Assembly (NCBI GenBank): GCA_039881145.1
Contig: JAYKKI010000160.1
Coordinates: 1-64,000 of the forward strand
Direction: 5' to 3'
Source: Druceiella hillmani
Lineage: Eukaryota > Arthropoda > Insecta > Lepidoptera > Hepialidae
DNA: 64,000 nucleotides
Shown: piece by piece, positions 11,985 through 26,302 of the stretch
Layout: each line of letters begins with the position of its first letter
How positions within the stretch are numbered: position 1 is the stretch's first letter
Made by a program: the position numbers and the translations under genes
Notes under the pieces: generated by a model
What the model was told of the DNA's origin: nothing
Seen by the model: the letters and a program-made list of their open reading frames with translations, nothing else
The model's database searches: none

Positions 11985-14802
11985 TGCTGTTATTATTGTA
12001 AATTTAATAAAGTATATTTTTCTCTATTAAAATTTAGTCATCTGTCGATCTAGAAAATATCTCGGAAATAAATTGACACGAAATTAAAAAAATTATAGAA
12101 AACAATGGTATTGGCGCATAAAATATTTTAGGAAATGAAACCATATTTCGGGTTAATGAATTAACATCACTCATGTGATATATTAAAAAAAATAGTATAT
12201 TTTCAACGAATTTACGTCTCTGTTAATATTGTAAAACATACTTTATTTTCCGAGTACGGTCATGTATGGATTTAGAATAATAACCTGTAATAAAATACCT
12301 ATAATTAAAAAAAATATTTGTTTTGAACTAAAGTGTTTAAGGAAATTAACTCATTTTTAAAGAAATAAAATAAGGCATTGTCACAAAATGACCAATCGAA
12401 AAGCGCATTCGTGTTTGAGAAGTCCCACGGAAAATTACTACGTGATGTAAAAATAACTCGTCAGAAAGTATTTCACTAAAAAATTTTTTTATTATAATAA
12501 TTTTTTGCAATGAAAATAAATATACCTTTTTTTCAAATATAATTTAGTCTCTACTTAGAAAATAGCTCGAGAGCAAAAGAATTTTATTTTTATAATTTTG
12601 AAGAAATTAATTGCTTTTTCACATAAATATTTTAATAAATTAATTCGTTTTTTTAAGGAATTATAATTCCGAATTATTAGAAATGATAAATCCTAAAACA
12701 CATTCATGTTTGAGAAGAACCACGTAAAATAATTTTGTGATATATTAATACTATGCGAGTAAATTTTTTTAGTATTAAAATTTCCATTGAAAAAACTCTT
12801 TTTGTAATTATAATGAAACATTTATTTTCTTTATATATTGTGCTCTTGACTTAGAATATAGTTCGATAACAAAATGTTCTTGATATAAACTTTTAAAAAA
12901 GTATGGGCTTTTGACATATATGAATAATATTTCAGGAAATGAATTCACAATTTTAGAAATTAAAATTGTAATTTTTAAAAAAGGTTTGTTAGAAAACGCA
13001 TTCATGTTTGAGAAGACCCACATAAAATAACTCTGTGATAAATTAATAACATGCTAGGAAATATATTTTTAATAAAAAAAATTCATTGAAGTAATATTTT
13101 TCCAAATATATTAATAGATTTTTCTTTTTTTCGAACAGTTTAACAACAAACTGTTTTTAATATGAAAAATTTTAAAATAATGATTTTTGATACATATAAT
13201 ATTTCAGGACATGAACTAACATCTCGAAGAATTTACATTGAGAATTTTTACAGGATAATTAATAGGAAACGCATTCATGATTGAGAAGACACAGGGAAAA
13301 TCACTTTGTGATGTGTGTAACATGCCTGTAAATTCTTTTTTAGTAAGAAAAATATAGGTTTTTCACTGAAATAAACGTTTTGAAAATATGGTCCAAGATA
13401 ATTTTTTTTTTAAATATAAGTACTGTCGACTTAGAAAGTCGCTGGATATTTTAATGTTTTTAATTTTAAAGTTTTGTAAAGTTAATGCTATTGTTCAAGT
13501 GAAATATTTTAAGAAATTTATTAATAGTTTTAGGAATAAAATTAGAAGTTATTACAAAATGACTAACTGGAAAGCGCATTCATGTTTAAGAAGACCCACG
13601 GAAAATCACTCAATTTTTTCCACAAATTTTACTTCGATAGCTAACTTTTTTTCTTTTTGGAAAAATTACTTAAAAATTTGGAAAATTACTACTTTTTCAC
13701 GTGAAATATTTTAGGAAATTATATAACATTTTTGAAAACTAAAATACCCAAATCTTTTTCAGTAAGAAAATTTTCATTGAAATAAATATTTGTAAATATA
13801 GTAAAAGATATTTCATTTTTTCAAATATAATTTACTGCCGGCTTAGTGAATAATTCGATATCAAAATGTTTTAATACAATAAAAATAATTTGTTATAGCA
13901 GAAAATGAGTTAACATTTTTAGGAATTATAATTCAAAATTGATGATTATTCGAAAAGCGCATTCATTTTTGAGGAGACATATGGAAAATCACTGTTGGAT
14001 ATATTGATAACATAATAGTATCTTTTTGTTTAATAAAATTTCCATTGAAAATATATTTTTGTAAATATTTTAGAAGATATTTCTTTCATTTCATATTGTC
14101 GTTTTAGAAATATCTTGGTGATAACGTGATTTCTAATTTGAAAATTAATGGAAAATAGTGGTCTTTGTCGCATAAAATATTACAGTAAAAAGAACCATAT
14201 TTTAGGGAAATAAATAAAACATTGTTACAATACATTATTCGAGAAGCGCGTTCATATTTAGCAACACTTACAAAAAATCACTCTTTGATGTATTAAGTAT
14301 TTCCAGTATGTTTATTCAATAATAAAATTTTATTGAAATAATTTTTCCGTTAATATTTTAAAATATATTTTTTTATAGATGTCTTTGTATAGAAAAGTAT
14401 CATGGAATAAATTATCTTCAATTTTAAAAATAAAAAATCATGTTTCTACATGGAATAGAATTTCAGGAAATAACTAATTTTTTTAATTCAAATAAGGAAA
14501 TTACTAATTGAAAAGCGCATGCATGTAAGAGAAGATGCACGGAAAATCACTGCGCGATATATATTATAATAACATGCCAGTAAATTCTTTTTCAGTAAGA
14601 AAATTTTCATTGAAATAATTTTTTGTAAGTATAGTAAAAATTATTTCCATTTTTTAAAAATAGTCTAATCTCATCTCTTATTAAGTTAATTTTTATTTCG
14701 TATAAAATGTGTTTTGGACAATATATTAAAAGATATTTCCATATTAAAATGCAGTCAATTGCCAATTTAGAAATTATCTTGGTAATAATTTTTTTTTTTT
14801 TT

Positions 14803-14859
14803 TAATATTCATATTGTAACAATTATTTAAAATTAATAATTGTTACAATATGAATATTA
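14803..14859. repeat. Perfect palindrome, 25-bp arms with 7-nt loop
   Basis: Arms 14803-14827 and 14835-14859 are exact reverse complements. The right arm carries the local subtype text AATTGTTACAATATGAATAT, which also occurs in direct orientation near 1371, 9047 and 21160. The left arm is its inverted copy, preceded by a run of T residues (about 14789-14803). The copy at +42302 is 57105-57161. Confidence 0.9.
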
Positions 14860-17858
14860 TAAAAATTCATTTATACTTACAAAGACGCATGGAAAATTTC
14901 TACATAATACAGTAAATGTTTTCAGCAATTTTTCCAATAAAACATGTTTCATTCAAATAAACTTTTTGTCGATATTCGGAAAGACGTTTGGTTTTACGAC
15001 AAAGTCTTCTGTAGATTTAGGGATTTACAACCAATCCTGTAATCAGTTATCTTTAATTTAAACAAAATTGTTTCTACACCTAAATTATTTCGGGATAGTT
15101 CGATAACAAAATGTTTTCAATGTGATGAACCAAAACGTAATGGCCTTTACATTTGAAGTATTTCCGGAATTGAATTCACATTTTTAGGAATTAAGATTCG
15201 GAAATTTTGCAAAACGATTAATCGAAAACCGCCTTCATATTTGAGAAGACCCACGAAAAATTGCTCTGCGGTGTATTAAAAACTTGATTGTAAATTTTTT
15301 AGTAGGAAAATTTTCATTGACGTAATATTTTTGCAAATATAGCTGAAGATATTTCGTTCTTCAGACATAGTCTAACATCAATTTAGAAATATCTGCGTAT
15401 GATGTTAATTTTAAATTAATGAAATATTAAAAATAATGGTTTCTGGCGCATAAAATATTTCCGGAAATGAAATCATATTTAGGGCAATAAATTTGGAATT
15501 ATTACATAACGTTTATTCGAAAAGCGCTTATATTTAATTGTACCCAAGCAACATCACGCTGTGATATATTAAAGAATTTCCAGTATTTTTCTCCTATAGT
15601 AAATTTTCAAAGAAATTCTCTTTTTGGTAATATTCTAAAAGATTTCATATTTTTCGAGGACAGTCTTCTGTCGATTTAGAAAAGTAAACTATAATAAATT
15701 ATTTATGATTTAAAAAAACATTTGTTTTACACCTAAAAGGTTTTAGGAAATTACCTCATTTTTAAAGAAATAAAGTAAGGAATTATCACAAAATAATAAA
15801 AACAGAAGCGCGTTCATGTTTAAGAAGACCAACGGAAAATCGATCTGTCATATATTAATGCCAGTAAATTCTTTTTCAGTAAGATAAGTTTCATCAGAAT
15901 AAAATTTATGTAAATATAGTAAGAAATTTTGTTTTTTACATGCCGACAATTTAATGCCGACCAAAATTTTTTTTCAGTATTCACTTTTTTGTAATTATTT
16001 TATTTGCAAATAAAATAAACGACGTTTCTTTTTTCAAATATACTCTACTATCGACTTAGAAAATAGCCCGATTACAAAATGGATTTTTGTTTAAATTTGA
16101 AAAAATTAATTGTTCTTTTCACGTGAAATATTTCAGGAAATTAATTTATAATTTTATTAATATTAATTTGGAATTAGGACTCACGGAAAATTACATTGTT
16201 ATATGTTAATAATACGTCAGTAAATTCTTTTTTAATACCAAAATATTCTTTGGAAAACTCTTTTGGTAAATATAATAAAAGATTTTTCTTTGAAATGTAA
16301 TTTAGTATCGACTGAGAATATAGTCTGATAAAAAAATGTTTTCAACATAATTAATTATGAAAGTATTGGCGTTTAACAAATATTATATTTCAGGAAATTA
16401 ATTCTCAACTTTACGAATTAAAATTTAGAGTTTGTACAAAATGATTCAGAGAAAATGCATTCATGTTTGAGAAGATATGTGGAAAATAACTTTGTGATAT
16501 ATTAATGACAGCCAATAAATTCTTTTTCTGTAAAAAATTCATTTAAATGATTTTTTTCTAGATATATTAAAAAAAATTTTCTAAGTAAAATCTAATATCG
16601 ACTTAGAAAATAGGTCAACAACAATGTTTTTAATAGGAAAAATTTTACATTGCTTTTGTATATTGTTTTATGACACATACTATATTTCAAGAAATGGATT
16701 TAATATAATTAAGGACAAGCAAATAAATACTTTTTGTAAGAAAACTTTCATCGTAACAATTTTTTGTAAACAAATGTATTTCTTATTTACAAACATAATC
16801 TTCTCTCGACTTAAAAAATGGCTCCATAACAAAATTATTTTAATATTATAAATTAAAAAGTAAAGATTTCTGAACGTTATAATATTTCTGGAAATTAATT
16901 CACGTTTTTAGTTATTTAAATTCGGAATTTTATAAATCGATTAATAGAAAACGCATTCATATTTGAGAAGATACACGGTAAAGCACTCTGCGATATATTA
17001 ATAACACGCGAGTGAATTTTTTTCAGAATAAAATTTAGTAAGACATTTTTCTTTTTTCTAAAGATAATCTACTCTCGAGTTTGAAAATAGGTACAAATTG
17101 TTATTGATAAAAAAATTTATTAAAAAAAGTTATGTGTTTTACGTTATTACATTTGAGGAAAATTATTCTCATTTTAGGAATTAAAATTCGTATTTGTTGC
17201 AAAATTATTAATCGAAAAGCGCATTCATATTTTAGAAGCCCTGCGGAATATAACTCTGCGATATATTAGTAATGTGGCAGTAATCTTTTTTTCAGTAAGG
17301 AAATTTTCATTGATTTTATATTTGCAACAGTGAAAAGTTTTTTTCAAATATAGTATACTGTAGATATAGAGTATATTGTTTTTGGCGCATAAAATATTAT
17401 GGGCAATGAAACCACATTTTAGAGAAATTAGTTAGGACTTGCTTTAATATGATTATTCGAAAAGCGCATTTATGTTTAACAAAACCTACCGAAAATTACT
17501 CTGTGGTATATTACAAGTATTACAGTATAAAACATTTTCATTAAGAAAATGTTCTTTGAAATAATCTTCCTGCAAATATTGTAAAAGATATTTCTTTTCT
17601 TCATATGTAATCTATTCTACTTAAAAAAGGGTACGGAAAAAAAATGTTTTTATTTTATTATAAAACATTAAAAAATATTGGTTTTTAGCAGTTATAATAT
17701 TTCAGGAAATGAATTCACATTTTTAATAAATATAATTAAAATTTTACAAAATGATTCATAGTAAATGCATTCAGGTTATAGAACACACACGGAAAGTCAC
17801 GCTTTGATAAATAAAATATTTGCCAGTAATTTTTTTTACATAAGAAAATTTTCATTGT

Positions 17859-17884
17859 GTATTTTGTTATCGAACTATTTTCTA
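17859..17884 (-). repeat. Inverted monomer segment in B3, truncated
   Basis: Only about 26 bp of the inverted segment remain (ATTTTGTTATCGAACTATTT). They are followed directly by forward TTCAAATTTAGTCAAC. This is a later internal deletion of a segment that other blocks keep at about 100 bp. Confidence 0.8.
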
Positions 17885-18179
17885 TTCAAATTTAGTCAAC
17901 TATCGGTTTACAAAATATTCCGGAAATAAATTGACATGAAATTAAGAAAATTATAGAAAATAATGGTTTTGGCGCATACAATATTTTTGGAAATGAAACC
18001 ATATTTCAGGGTGATGAATTAACATCACTCACTAATGTATCACACATTAAAAAAATTCCAGTACTCTTTTTCCAATAGTAAATTTTCAATGAATTTACCT
18101 CTCTGTTAATATTTTAAAAGATACTTGGTTTTTCGAGTTTGGTCATATATCGATTTAGAATAATAACCTGTAATAAAAT

Positions 18180-18241
18180 ACCTGTAATTAATTATTAATT
18201 ACAGGTAATTTATTACCTGTAATTAATAATTAATTACAGGT
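18180..18241. repeat. Nested palindrome of CCTGTAATTAATTATTAA, 62 bp
   Basis: The 62-bp stretch is self-complementary except for the central T-T pair (18210/18211). Each half is itself a smaller palindrome of the form CCTGTAATTA...TAATTACAGG. It arises at the AATAACCTGTAATAAA sequence of this subtype, which is present once in other blocks (for example 12289 and 39920). The copy is at 60482-60543. Confidence 0.9.
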
Positions 18242-21200
18242 TATTGGAATAATAACCTCTAATTAATTATTAAACAATATTTGGTTTGTACCTAAATTCT
18301 TTCAGGAAGTTAACTTCTTTTTAATTAAATAATATAAGGAATTGTTAGAAAATGATCGATCGAAATGCGCATTAATGTTTGGGAACTCCTACGGAAAATT
18401 ATTTCGCTCTAAAATAACTCGTCAATAAGTTTTTCACTAAACAACTTTACATTGTAATAATTTTTTGCAAGTAAAATAAATATTTCTTTTGTCAAACGTT
18501 GTTTACTCTCTGCTGAAAAAATAGGTCGAGACCAAAATGATTTTATTTTAGAAATTTTGAAAAAATTTATCGCTTTTTTATATAAATATTTTAATAAATT
18601 AATTCGATGTTTTATGAATTAGAATTCCGAATTATTACAAAATAATCAATCAAAAAACACATTCATGTCCAAGAAAACTGATGTGAAATAACTGTTTGAT
18701 ATATTAATAATATGGCAGTAAATTTTTTATTATTACAATTTCCATCGGAGAATGCTTTTTGTAAATAAAATAACCTATTTTTTTCTGAAATGTATTGTTC
18801 TCTCGGCTTAGAATAGAGTTCGAAAAAAAATGTTTTTAATACAAAACTATAACTACAAAGTATTGGTTTTGACACAAATAAATAACATTTCAGGAAATGA
18901 ATTCAGAAATTTAGGAACTAAAATTCACTAACTGAAAAGCCCATTCATGTTCAAGAAGACCCAATGAAAATGGCTCTGTAATATGTTAAAGGCATGTCAC
19001 TAAATCCTTTTTCTGTTAAATTTTTTAATTGTAATAAGTTTTGTAAATATCTTAAAGACATTCGTTTTTTTAGAAAATATATTGATAGCTAAATGTTTTT
19101 ATTTAAAAAATTTTAAAAATAATTTCTTTTTTCTTCAAATATTTTAGGAAATTAAATCATATTTTTGGGAATTAAAATTATTAATACTTTTTTAGTAAGA
19201 TAATTTTAATTGAAATAAATTTTTGTAAATATAGTAAAATATTCTTTTATTTTCCAAATACAATCTACTGTCCTCCACTTAGAGAACAATTCGGTAACAA
19301 AATGTTTTAATAAAATAAATTCAAAAAAGTAAAGGTTTTTAGAACCTAATTATATTTCAGGAAATGAATTAACATTTTAGGAATAATAATTTGAATTTGA
19401 TGCAAAATGATTATTCCGAAAGTTTATTCATTTTTGAGAAGACATACGAAAAATCACTATTAAATATATTAATACATGATAGTAATTTTTTTTATATAAA
19501 AATTTCCATTGAAAAAATGTTTTTGTATTGTATGTTTTTGTATTAACTGCTGTCTTGTTATTGTATGTTTTTTATTAGCTGATTTTAAATTTAAATGATT
19601 TAAAGAAAATAATGGTTTTCATCGCATCAAGTATTTTAGGAAATGCAACCATACGAGTATTTTATTAATATAAATTAAAAATTGATACAATACTATTATT
19701 CGATAATTGTTTTTATATTTAGCAAGACTTACTGAAAATCACTCTTTGATATATTAAATATTTTTGATTGAAATAATCTTTCTGTTAATATTCTGAAATA
19801 TAATTTTTTTCAAGTATAGCCTTGGGTTGATTTAGAAAAGGATCATGTAATAAATTTTTCTGAATTTTAAAAATGAAAAAATATGTTTTTACATCAAACA
19901 TATTTCAGAAAATTAATTAATTTTTCAGGGATTAAAATTAGGAAATACCAAAACATGATTAATCGAAATCGAATTCATGATTGAGAAGATCCACGGAAAA
20001 TTTCTCTGTGTTACGTAAGTAATTTGACAGTAATTTTTGTCAGTGAAAAATTTCATTGTAGAAATTTTTTTCCTAAATGTAATAAAAGATATTTCTTTTT
20101 TTTCAAGTATAGTCTACTCTCGATTTAAGATAGCAAAATGTTTCTATTTAATAATATTGAAAAATTAATGGTCTTTTTAAAAAAATGTTTAAGAAATTTG
20201 TTCACATTTCGAGGAATTAAAATTCGGAATTATTACACAATGACTAATCGTTTTCAATTAGTTATTCACGTTTTAGGAGATCCACGGAAAATAACCCTGT
20301 TAAATATTAATAACATGCCAGAAAATTCTTTTTTGTAAGGAAAATATTATTGAAATAATTTTTGTGACTATCGTCAAGGATACTGGTTTTTTCATATAAA
20401 ATTCACTAAATTTTTTTTAAGTTATGAAAATTTTTTTGTTATATTACATAGTTATTTTACGGAAATAAAATCACATTTTTAGGAATTAAAATTCGGAATT
20501 TTTCCAAAATGATTAATCGAAAGGGAATACATGTTTGAGAAGACCCACGGAAAATCACTAAGTGGTGTATTTTTAACATGCCAGTAAATTATTTTTCGAT
20601 AAGATAATTTTAATTGATATAAACTTTCAGTAAAAGTAGTAAAAGATATTTGTTTTTTTTTTAATTTACTGTCTACTTAAGAAGTAGCTGGGTTTAACTT
20701 AAACATTTTGGAAAAATTAACTGTTTTTTTCTTGTAAACTATTTATGTAAATTAAATAACATTTTAGAAATTAAAATTCGGAATTTTTCAACATAATTAA
20801 TCCAAAAGCGCATTTATGTTTTAGAAGACCCACGGAAAATTTCACTGCTGTATATTTATAAGAGGCCAGTAAATTTTTTTTCAGGAAGGAAAGTTTTATT
20901 GAAATAATATTTTATATAGTGAAAGATATAGTAAAATATAGTGAAAGATATTCGTTTTTTTTTTCAATATATTTAACGGTAACACAATGTCTTAAATATA
21001 TACAGATATTTAAAACGGAAATGAATTATCATTTTCAGGAATTAAAATCGGAAAATTTTACAGGATAAAAAATCGGAAAGGCATTCATATTCGAGAATAT
21101 TGGTTTTTGGCAAATAAAATTTTCTAATGAAACTATTTTCAAGGCAATTAAAATTATTAATTTTTACAATATGAATATTAAAAAAATTCATTAATATTTA

Positions 21201-24200
21201 AAAAGAGACACGGAAAATCCCTCCATAATATAGTTAATGTTTCCAGTAATTTATTCCAATAATAAATTTTTCATTCAATTAAACTTTTTGCTAGTATTCG
21301 GAAAGATATTTTGTTTTTCAATAAAGTCTTCTGTTGATTTAGATAACTACCCTGTAATTAATTATCTTTAATAAAAAAAATTGTTCCAACACCTATATTA
21401 TCAGGGGAAATTAATCCAAAATGGGTTTAAATTAGGAAATATCACAAGATGATTAATGATTAATTCATTCGTGACTGAGAAGACACACGTAAAATCAGAC
21501 TTTGCTATGTTGGTTACTTGCCAGTAATTTTTTTTTTCACTTAGAAACTTTTCATTGAAATAATATTTCCGTAAATATGGTAAAAGATATTTATTTTTTT
21601 AATATTAAATCTAGTGTCGATTTAGAAAACAGTTCGATAACGAAATGTTTTTAATATAATGTATTAAAAATTAACGGATTTTACATTTGAAGTATTTCCG
21701 GAACTGAATTCACATTTTCAGGAATTAAAATTCGTAAATGTTTCTTTGTATTAGAAACTTGTCAGTAATTTTTTTTTGTAAAAGCTGTTTTTTTTTCACT
21801 GTTGACTTAGAAGAATCTTAATAACTTAGTGTTTTAAATTTGAACTTTTTAATATAAATACATTTTTTTCACACAAAATATCTTAAGAAATTAAATCACA
21901 TTTTTAAGATTTGAAACTCTTAATTATTACAAAAAAATTGTTGAAAAGCTCATTCATGTATGAGAAGAACCACAAAAATCTCTCTGTGTTATGTAAATAT
22001 TTTGTCAGTAATTTTTTTCAGTAAAAACTTTTCATTGATAAAATTTTTTTTCAAATATAATAAGATATTTCTTTTTCTTTAAACATAGTCTACTATAGAT
22101 TTAGGATAGCAAAATGTTTCTATTTAAAAATATTGATAAATTAATGGTTTTTTTATATAAAATTAATTTAGGAAATATATTCACATTTTAAGGTATAAAA
22201 ATTTGGAATTCTCACAAAATGACTATGTGTCTTCAGTTAGTTAATTATATTTTAGGAAATTAAATAAAGAATGCCACTAAATTCTATTTTGATAAGAAGA
22301 TTTTCATTGAAATACATTTTTGCAAATAGAATAAATGGTTCTATATTTCAGAAACAATCTACTGTCCACTTAGAGAATAATTCCGAAACAAAATATTTGA
22401 ATACAATAAATTAAATAAAGTATAGTTTTTTTGAACTTTATTGTATTTCAGGAAATGAATTACCATTTTTAGGAATTATAATTCGAAATTGATGCAAAAT
22501 GATTATTGGAAACGTCCATTTATTTTTGAGAAGACATATGGAAATTCACTGTTGGATATATTAATAACTTGACAGCACTTTTTTAAAGAAAAACTTCAAT
22601 GAAAACAATATTTTTCTAAATATACAAAATGACATTCCTTTTTTCCCATATGGTCTACTGGCGATTTGGAAATATCTCGGTGATAAGCTGATTTTAATTT
22701 AAAATATTTATAGAAAATAATGGTTTTCATTGCATAAAATATTTCAGGAAATGAAACCATATTTTAGGCATTTAATTAAAAATTGATATAATACGATTAT
22801 TCGAAAAGGGCTTCTTCGATCGAAAAATCACTCTTTGATTTATTAAATATTTCAGTATTTTTTTTCAATAACAATTTTTTTATTGAAGTAATCTTTCTGT
22901 TATTATTCTAAAATATATTTTTATTCAAGTGTAGCCTTGTGTTGATACGGAAAACGAACATGTAATAAATAATATTTACAATTAAATTAATCTACTGTCG
23001 ACTTAGAAAGCAGTTCGATAAAAAAATGTATTTATTTCATTGTAAATAATTTAAAAAGTACTTGTGTTCTAGGACTGATTAATCGGAGAGGCATTCATGA
23101 TTGAAAAGGTGCAGGGAAATTCACTCGTTTATATATTTTATTTATTTGCCAGTCATTTTTCTGTAGGAAAAATTTTCATTGAAATAAGATTTTTATGAAT
23201 AGAGTAAAAGATAATTCCTTTTTTATGATATAATGTACAGCCGACTTAGAAAATAGTTCCATAACAAAATGTTTTTAATATAATAATGGTAATGATATAA
23301 GTAACGGTATTGACATTTCTAATAATTCCGGAAATTAATTTTATAACTTTATTTATGTTTTATTTTTTGAAATGTAATATACTGTAGACTTATAATATAG
23401 TTCGGTAATAAATTGTCTTTAATATAAATAAGTGTAAAAGAATTGGCTTTTGACAAATGTTATATTTCAGTTTAAAATTTAGAATTTTTACAAAATTATT
23501 AACAGAAAACACTTTAGTTTTTGGTTATATTATATCATATTAAACCAAATTTAAGAGAAAACAGTTAGGAACATTTATAATATGATTGTTAGAAAAGCGT
23601 ATTTACGTTTAACAAAACCTACCGAAAGTCACTCTGTGATATATTAAACCATTTCCAGTAATTATCTTCCAATAATAATTGATAATTTAAAGAGACTTTT
23701 CTTTTAAATTCTAAAAGATATATTGTTTTTCAAGTATTCTGTCAATTTAGAAAACAATCTTGGAATAAATTATTTTTAATTTTAAAAATAAAATCAAACT
23801 TTTTCCACACTTTATATATTTCAGGAAATTAATACATTTCTTGGGAATTAAAATTTGGAAACATCACAAAACGATTAATCGGAAAGCGCTTTCATGCTTT
23901 AAAATACCAATGAAAAATCACTCTCCGATATAACTTGAAAGTAATTTTTTTTCAGTAAAATAATTTTTATTTAAAATACATTTTTTGCAAATATAATCAA
24001 AAATATTCCTTCTTGCAAACGTCTACGGTCGACTTAAAAAATCTCGATAATAATTTGATTTTAAATCGAAAACAATACAGAAAATAATGGTTTTTGGCGC
24101 ATCAAATATTTCGTCAAATGAAATCATATTTTAGTTAAATAAATTAATAATTGTTACATTACGAATATTCGAAAAGCGCATTTAGGTTTAACAATACCCA

Positions 24201-25111
24201 CGGAAAATCACTCTGTGATATAATGAAGATTTTCTAGTCATATTTTTCCAATAATAAATTTTTATTTCAAATTATTTCTTAGTAATAATCTAAAATATAT
24301 TTTGTCTTTCAAGTATAGACTTCAATTGATTTAGAAAAGAAACCTGTAATTAATTACCTATAATTTAAAAAATCTTTGTTTCGCACCTAAACTATTCCAG
24401 AAATTAACTAATTTTTTAATTGTTTTAGAATTAAAATAAAATTTCTGTTTTACACCTAAAATATTTGAGAAATGAAATTATTGTTTAGAAATTAAAACAA
24501 GGAATTGTCATAAAATGATTAAAAATTAAAGTGCATCCAGGTTTGTTAAAACCCACGCAAAGTCGTTCTGTGATATATAAATAATTTGGTAGTTATTTTT
24601 TTCAGTAAAAATTTTTTCATAAGAATAATTATTTTGCAAAAAATTAACATCTATTTTTTTAATTATAGTCTATTGTCGACCAAGAAAACAGATCGACAGC
24701 AAAGTGTTTTATACAAAAAATTTGGAAAAATAATTGCTTTTATTACGTAAAACATTTAAAGATATACGTTCATATTTTTAGGTTTACATTTTCAGAAATA
24801 AAATGTTCTTTGAAATAATCTTTTTGCAAAAATAGTAAAAGATATTTCTTTTTTTCATATGTAATCTACTATCTACTTAGAAAAGGGTTTGGTTAAAATA
24901 TGTTTTATTTTATTACAAAAAAATTGAAAATTATTAGTTTTCAGTACTTATAATATTTCAGTAAACGAATTCACATTTTTAATAAATACAATTGCGAATT
25001 TTACAAAATGATTCATCGGAAATTCATTCTTGTGTACACACGGAAAATCACGCTTGGATATATAAATTAACTGCCAATAATTTTTTTTACTTACGAAAAT
25101 TTTCATTGTAG

Positions 25112-25210
25112 ATTGTGTAATCGAATTATTTTATAAGTAGAAAATAGATTATGTTTTATATAGGAAGAAATAACTATCACTATATTTACAAAAATATTGT
25201 TTGAAAGATA
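25112..25210 (-). repeat. Inverted monomer segment in B4
   Basis: ATTGTGTAATCGAATTATTT through ATCACTATATTTACAAAAAT is a more diverged reverse complement of the monomer middle. It precedes the TTTAGTCAAC subtype at 25244. Confidence 0.8.
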
Positions 25211-25900
25211 TTATTATTATGAATACATTTTTTCTGTGTTCAAATTTAGTCAACTAACGATTTAGAAAATATTTCGAAAACAAGTTGATATAAAATTTAA
25301 AAAAATATAGAAAATAATGGTTTTGGCGCATAAAATATTTTAGGAAATGAAACAGTATTTCGGGGTAATGAATTAACATATACTACATATTACAAAATTT
25401 ACAGTAGTTTTTTTCAAATAGTAAATTTTCAATGAATTTAACTTTCTGTTAATATTCTAAAAGATACTTTGTTTTTCGAGGATGGCCATATATCGATTAC
25501 GAATAAAACTTATAATAATCTTATATAATACTTAAAAAAAATATTTGGTTTATACCTAAAGTGTTTTAGGAAGTTAACTCATTTTTAAAGGAATAAAATA
25601 AGGAATTGTCACAAAATGATCAATCGAAAAACGCATTCATATTTGAGAAGTTCCACGGAAAATTACTACGTGGTATAAAAATAAGTAACCAGCAAGTTTT
25701 TCGCTATACAATTTTTCATTGCAATAAATTTTTGCAAGTAAAATAAATATTTCTTTTTTCAACAGTAGTTTACTCTATACTTAGAAAATAGCTCGAGAGT
25801 AAAAGAATTTTACTTTAAACATTAAAAAAAATAAACGCTTTTACACGTAACTATTTTAATAAATTTTATTCGATTTTTTAGGAATTATAATTCCGAATTA

Positions 25901-26302
25901 TTACAATATGATCAATCGAAAAACACATTCATGTTTAAGAAGATTCACGTGAAATAACTTTGTGATATATTAATAATATGCCAGCAAAATCTTTTTAGTA
26001 TGAAAATTTCCATCGGAAAACGCTTTTTATAAATAGAGTAACACATTTTTTTTCTGAAATATATTGTTCTTGGCTTAGATTAGAGTTCGACAACAAAATG
26101 TTTACAAAATGATCAATCGAAAAACACATTCATGTTTAAGAAGACTCACGTGAAATAACTTTGTGATATATTCATAATATGCCAGCAAAACTTTTTAGTA
26201 TGAGAATTTCCGTCGGAAAATGCATTTTATAAATAGAGTAACACATTTTTTTTCTGAAATATATTGTTCTTGGCTTAGATTAGAGTTCAACAACAAAATG
26301 TT
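25901..26302 (+). repeat. Local 201-bp tandem duplication in B4
   Basis: Unit 1 (25901-26101) and unit 2 (26102-26302) both start TTACAA.ATGATCAATCG and end CAACAAAATGT. By eye they differ at about eight substitutions and one 1-bp indel. This is much closer than ordinary neighbouring monomers, so it is a relatively recent duplication of part of a monomer. Confidence 0.88.

Larger units (their letters stand above)
9185..15005 (+). repeat. Block B2 (5,821 bp), carries the SINE
   Basis: The anchor at 9185 (TTCTGCAGATTTAGACAACA) runs straight into TTTTTTCAGGAAATTCAGCC. The CTGTAATCA...TTTAATTAAA stretch found after the other anchors is therefore deleted. Markers in order are the CCAAAATAGGTT subtype at about 9226, GCAAATAAATACTT at 11053, TTTAGTCA at 12033 and GCTTAGTGAATAATTCG at 13841. 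It is the shortest block. Compared with B1 and B6 it lacks much of the material between the second and third markers, although it has gained a SINE of about 200 bp at 9.5 kb. Confidence 0.8.
15006..21327 (+). repeat. Block B3 (6,322 bp)
   Basis: The anchor CTTCTGTAGATTTAGGGATT is at 15006. Near 15093 the sequence jumps from ATTATTTCGGG to ATAGTTCGATAAC. This removes about 225 bp, essentially the CCCAAAATGGGT monomer that follows the anchor in the other blocks. Remaining markers are in order: GCAAATAAATACTT 16719, TTTAGTCAAC 17891, AGAGAACAATTCGG 19281 and the CACTGCTGTATATTTA subtype 20843. The inverted monomer segment before 17891 survives only as about 26 bp. The nested palindrome at 18180-18241 is unique to this block. 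Confidence 0.8.

Noticed and set aside
13388..13714. Longest open frame (108 codons, plus strand), repeated at 55690-56016
   Set aside because: It is a translation of satellite boxes, for example the KAHSCLRRPTENH stretch from AAAGCGCATTCATGTTTAAGAAG. It has no domain, and the same boxes are full of stops in sibling monomers.
14789..14803. T run as a possible retroelement tail or RNA polymerase III terminator
   Set aside because: It has no element body or promoter next to it. It abuts a palindrome of monomer sequence, and T runs are common in this array.
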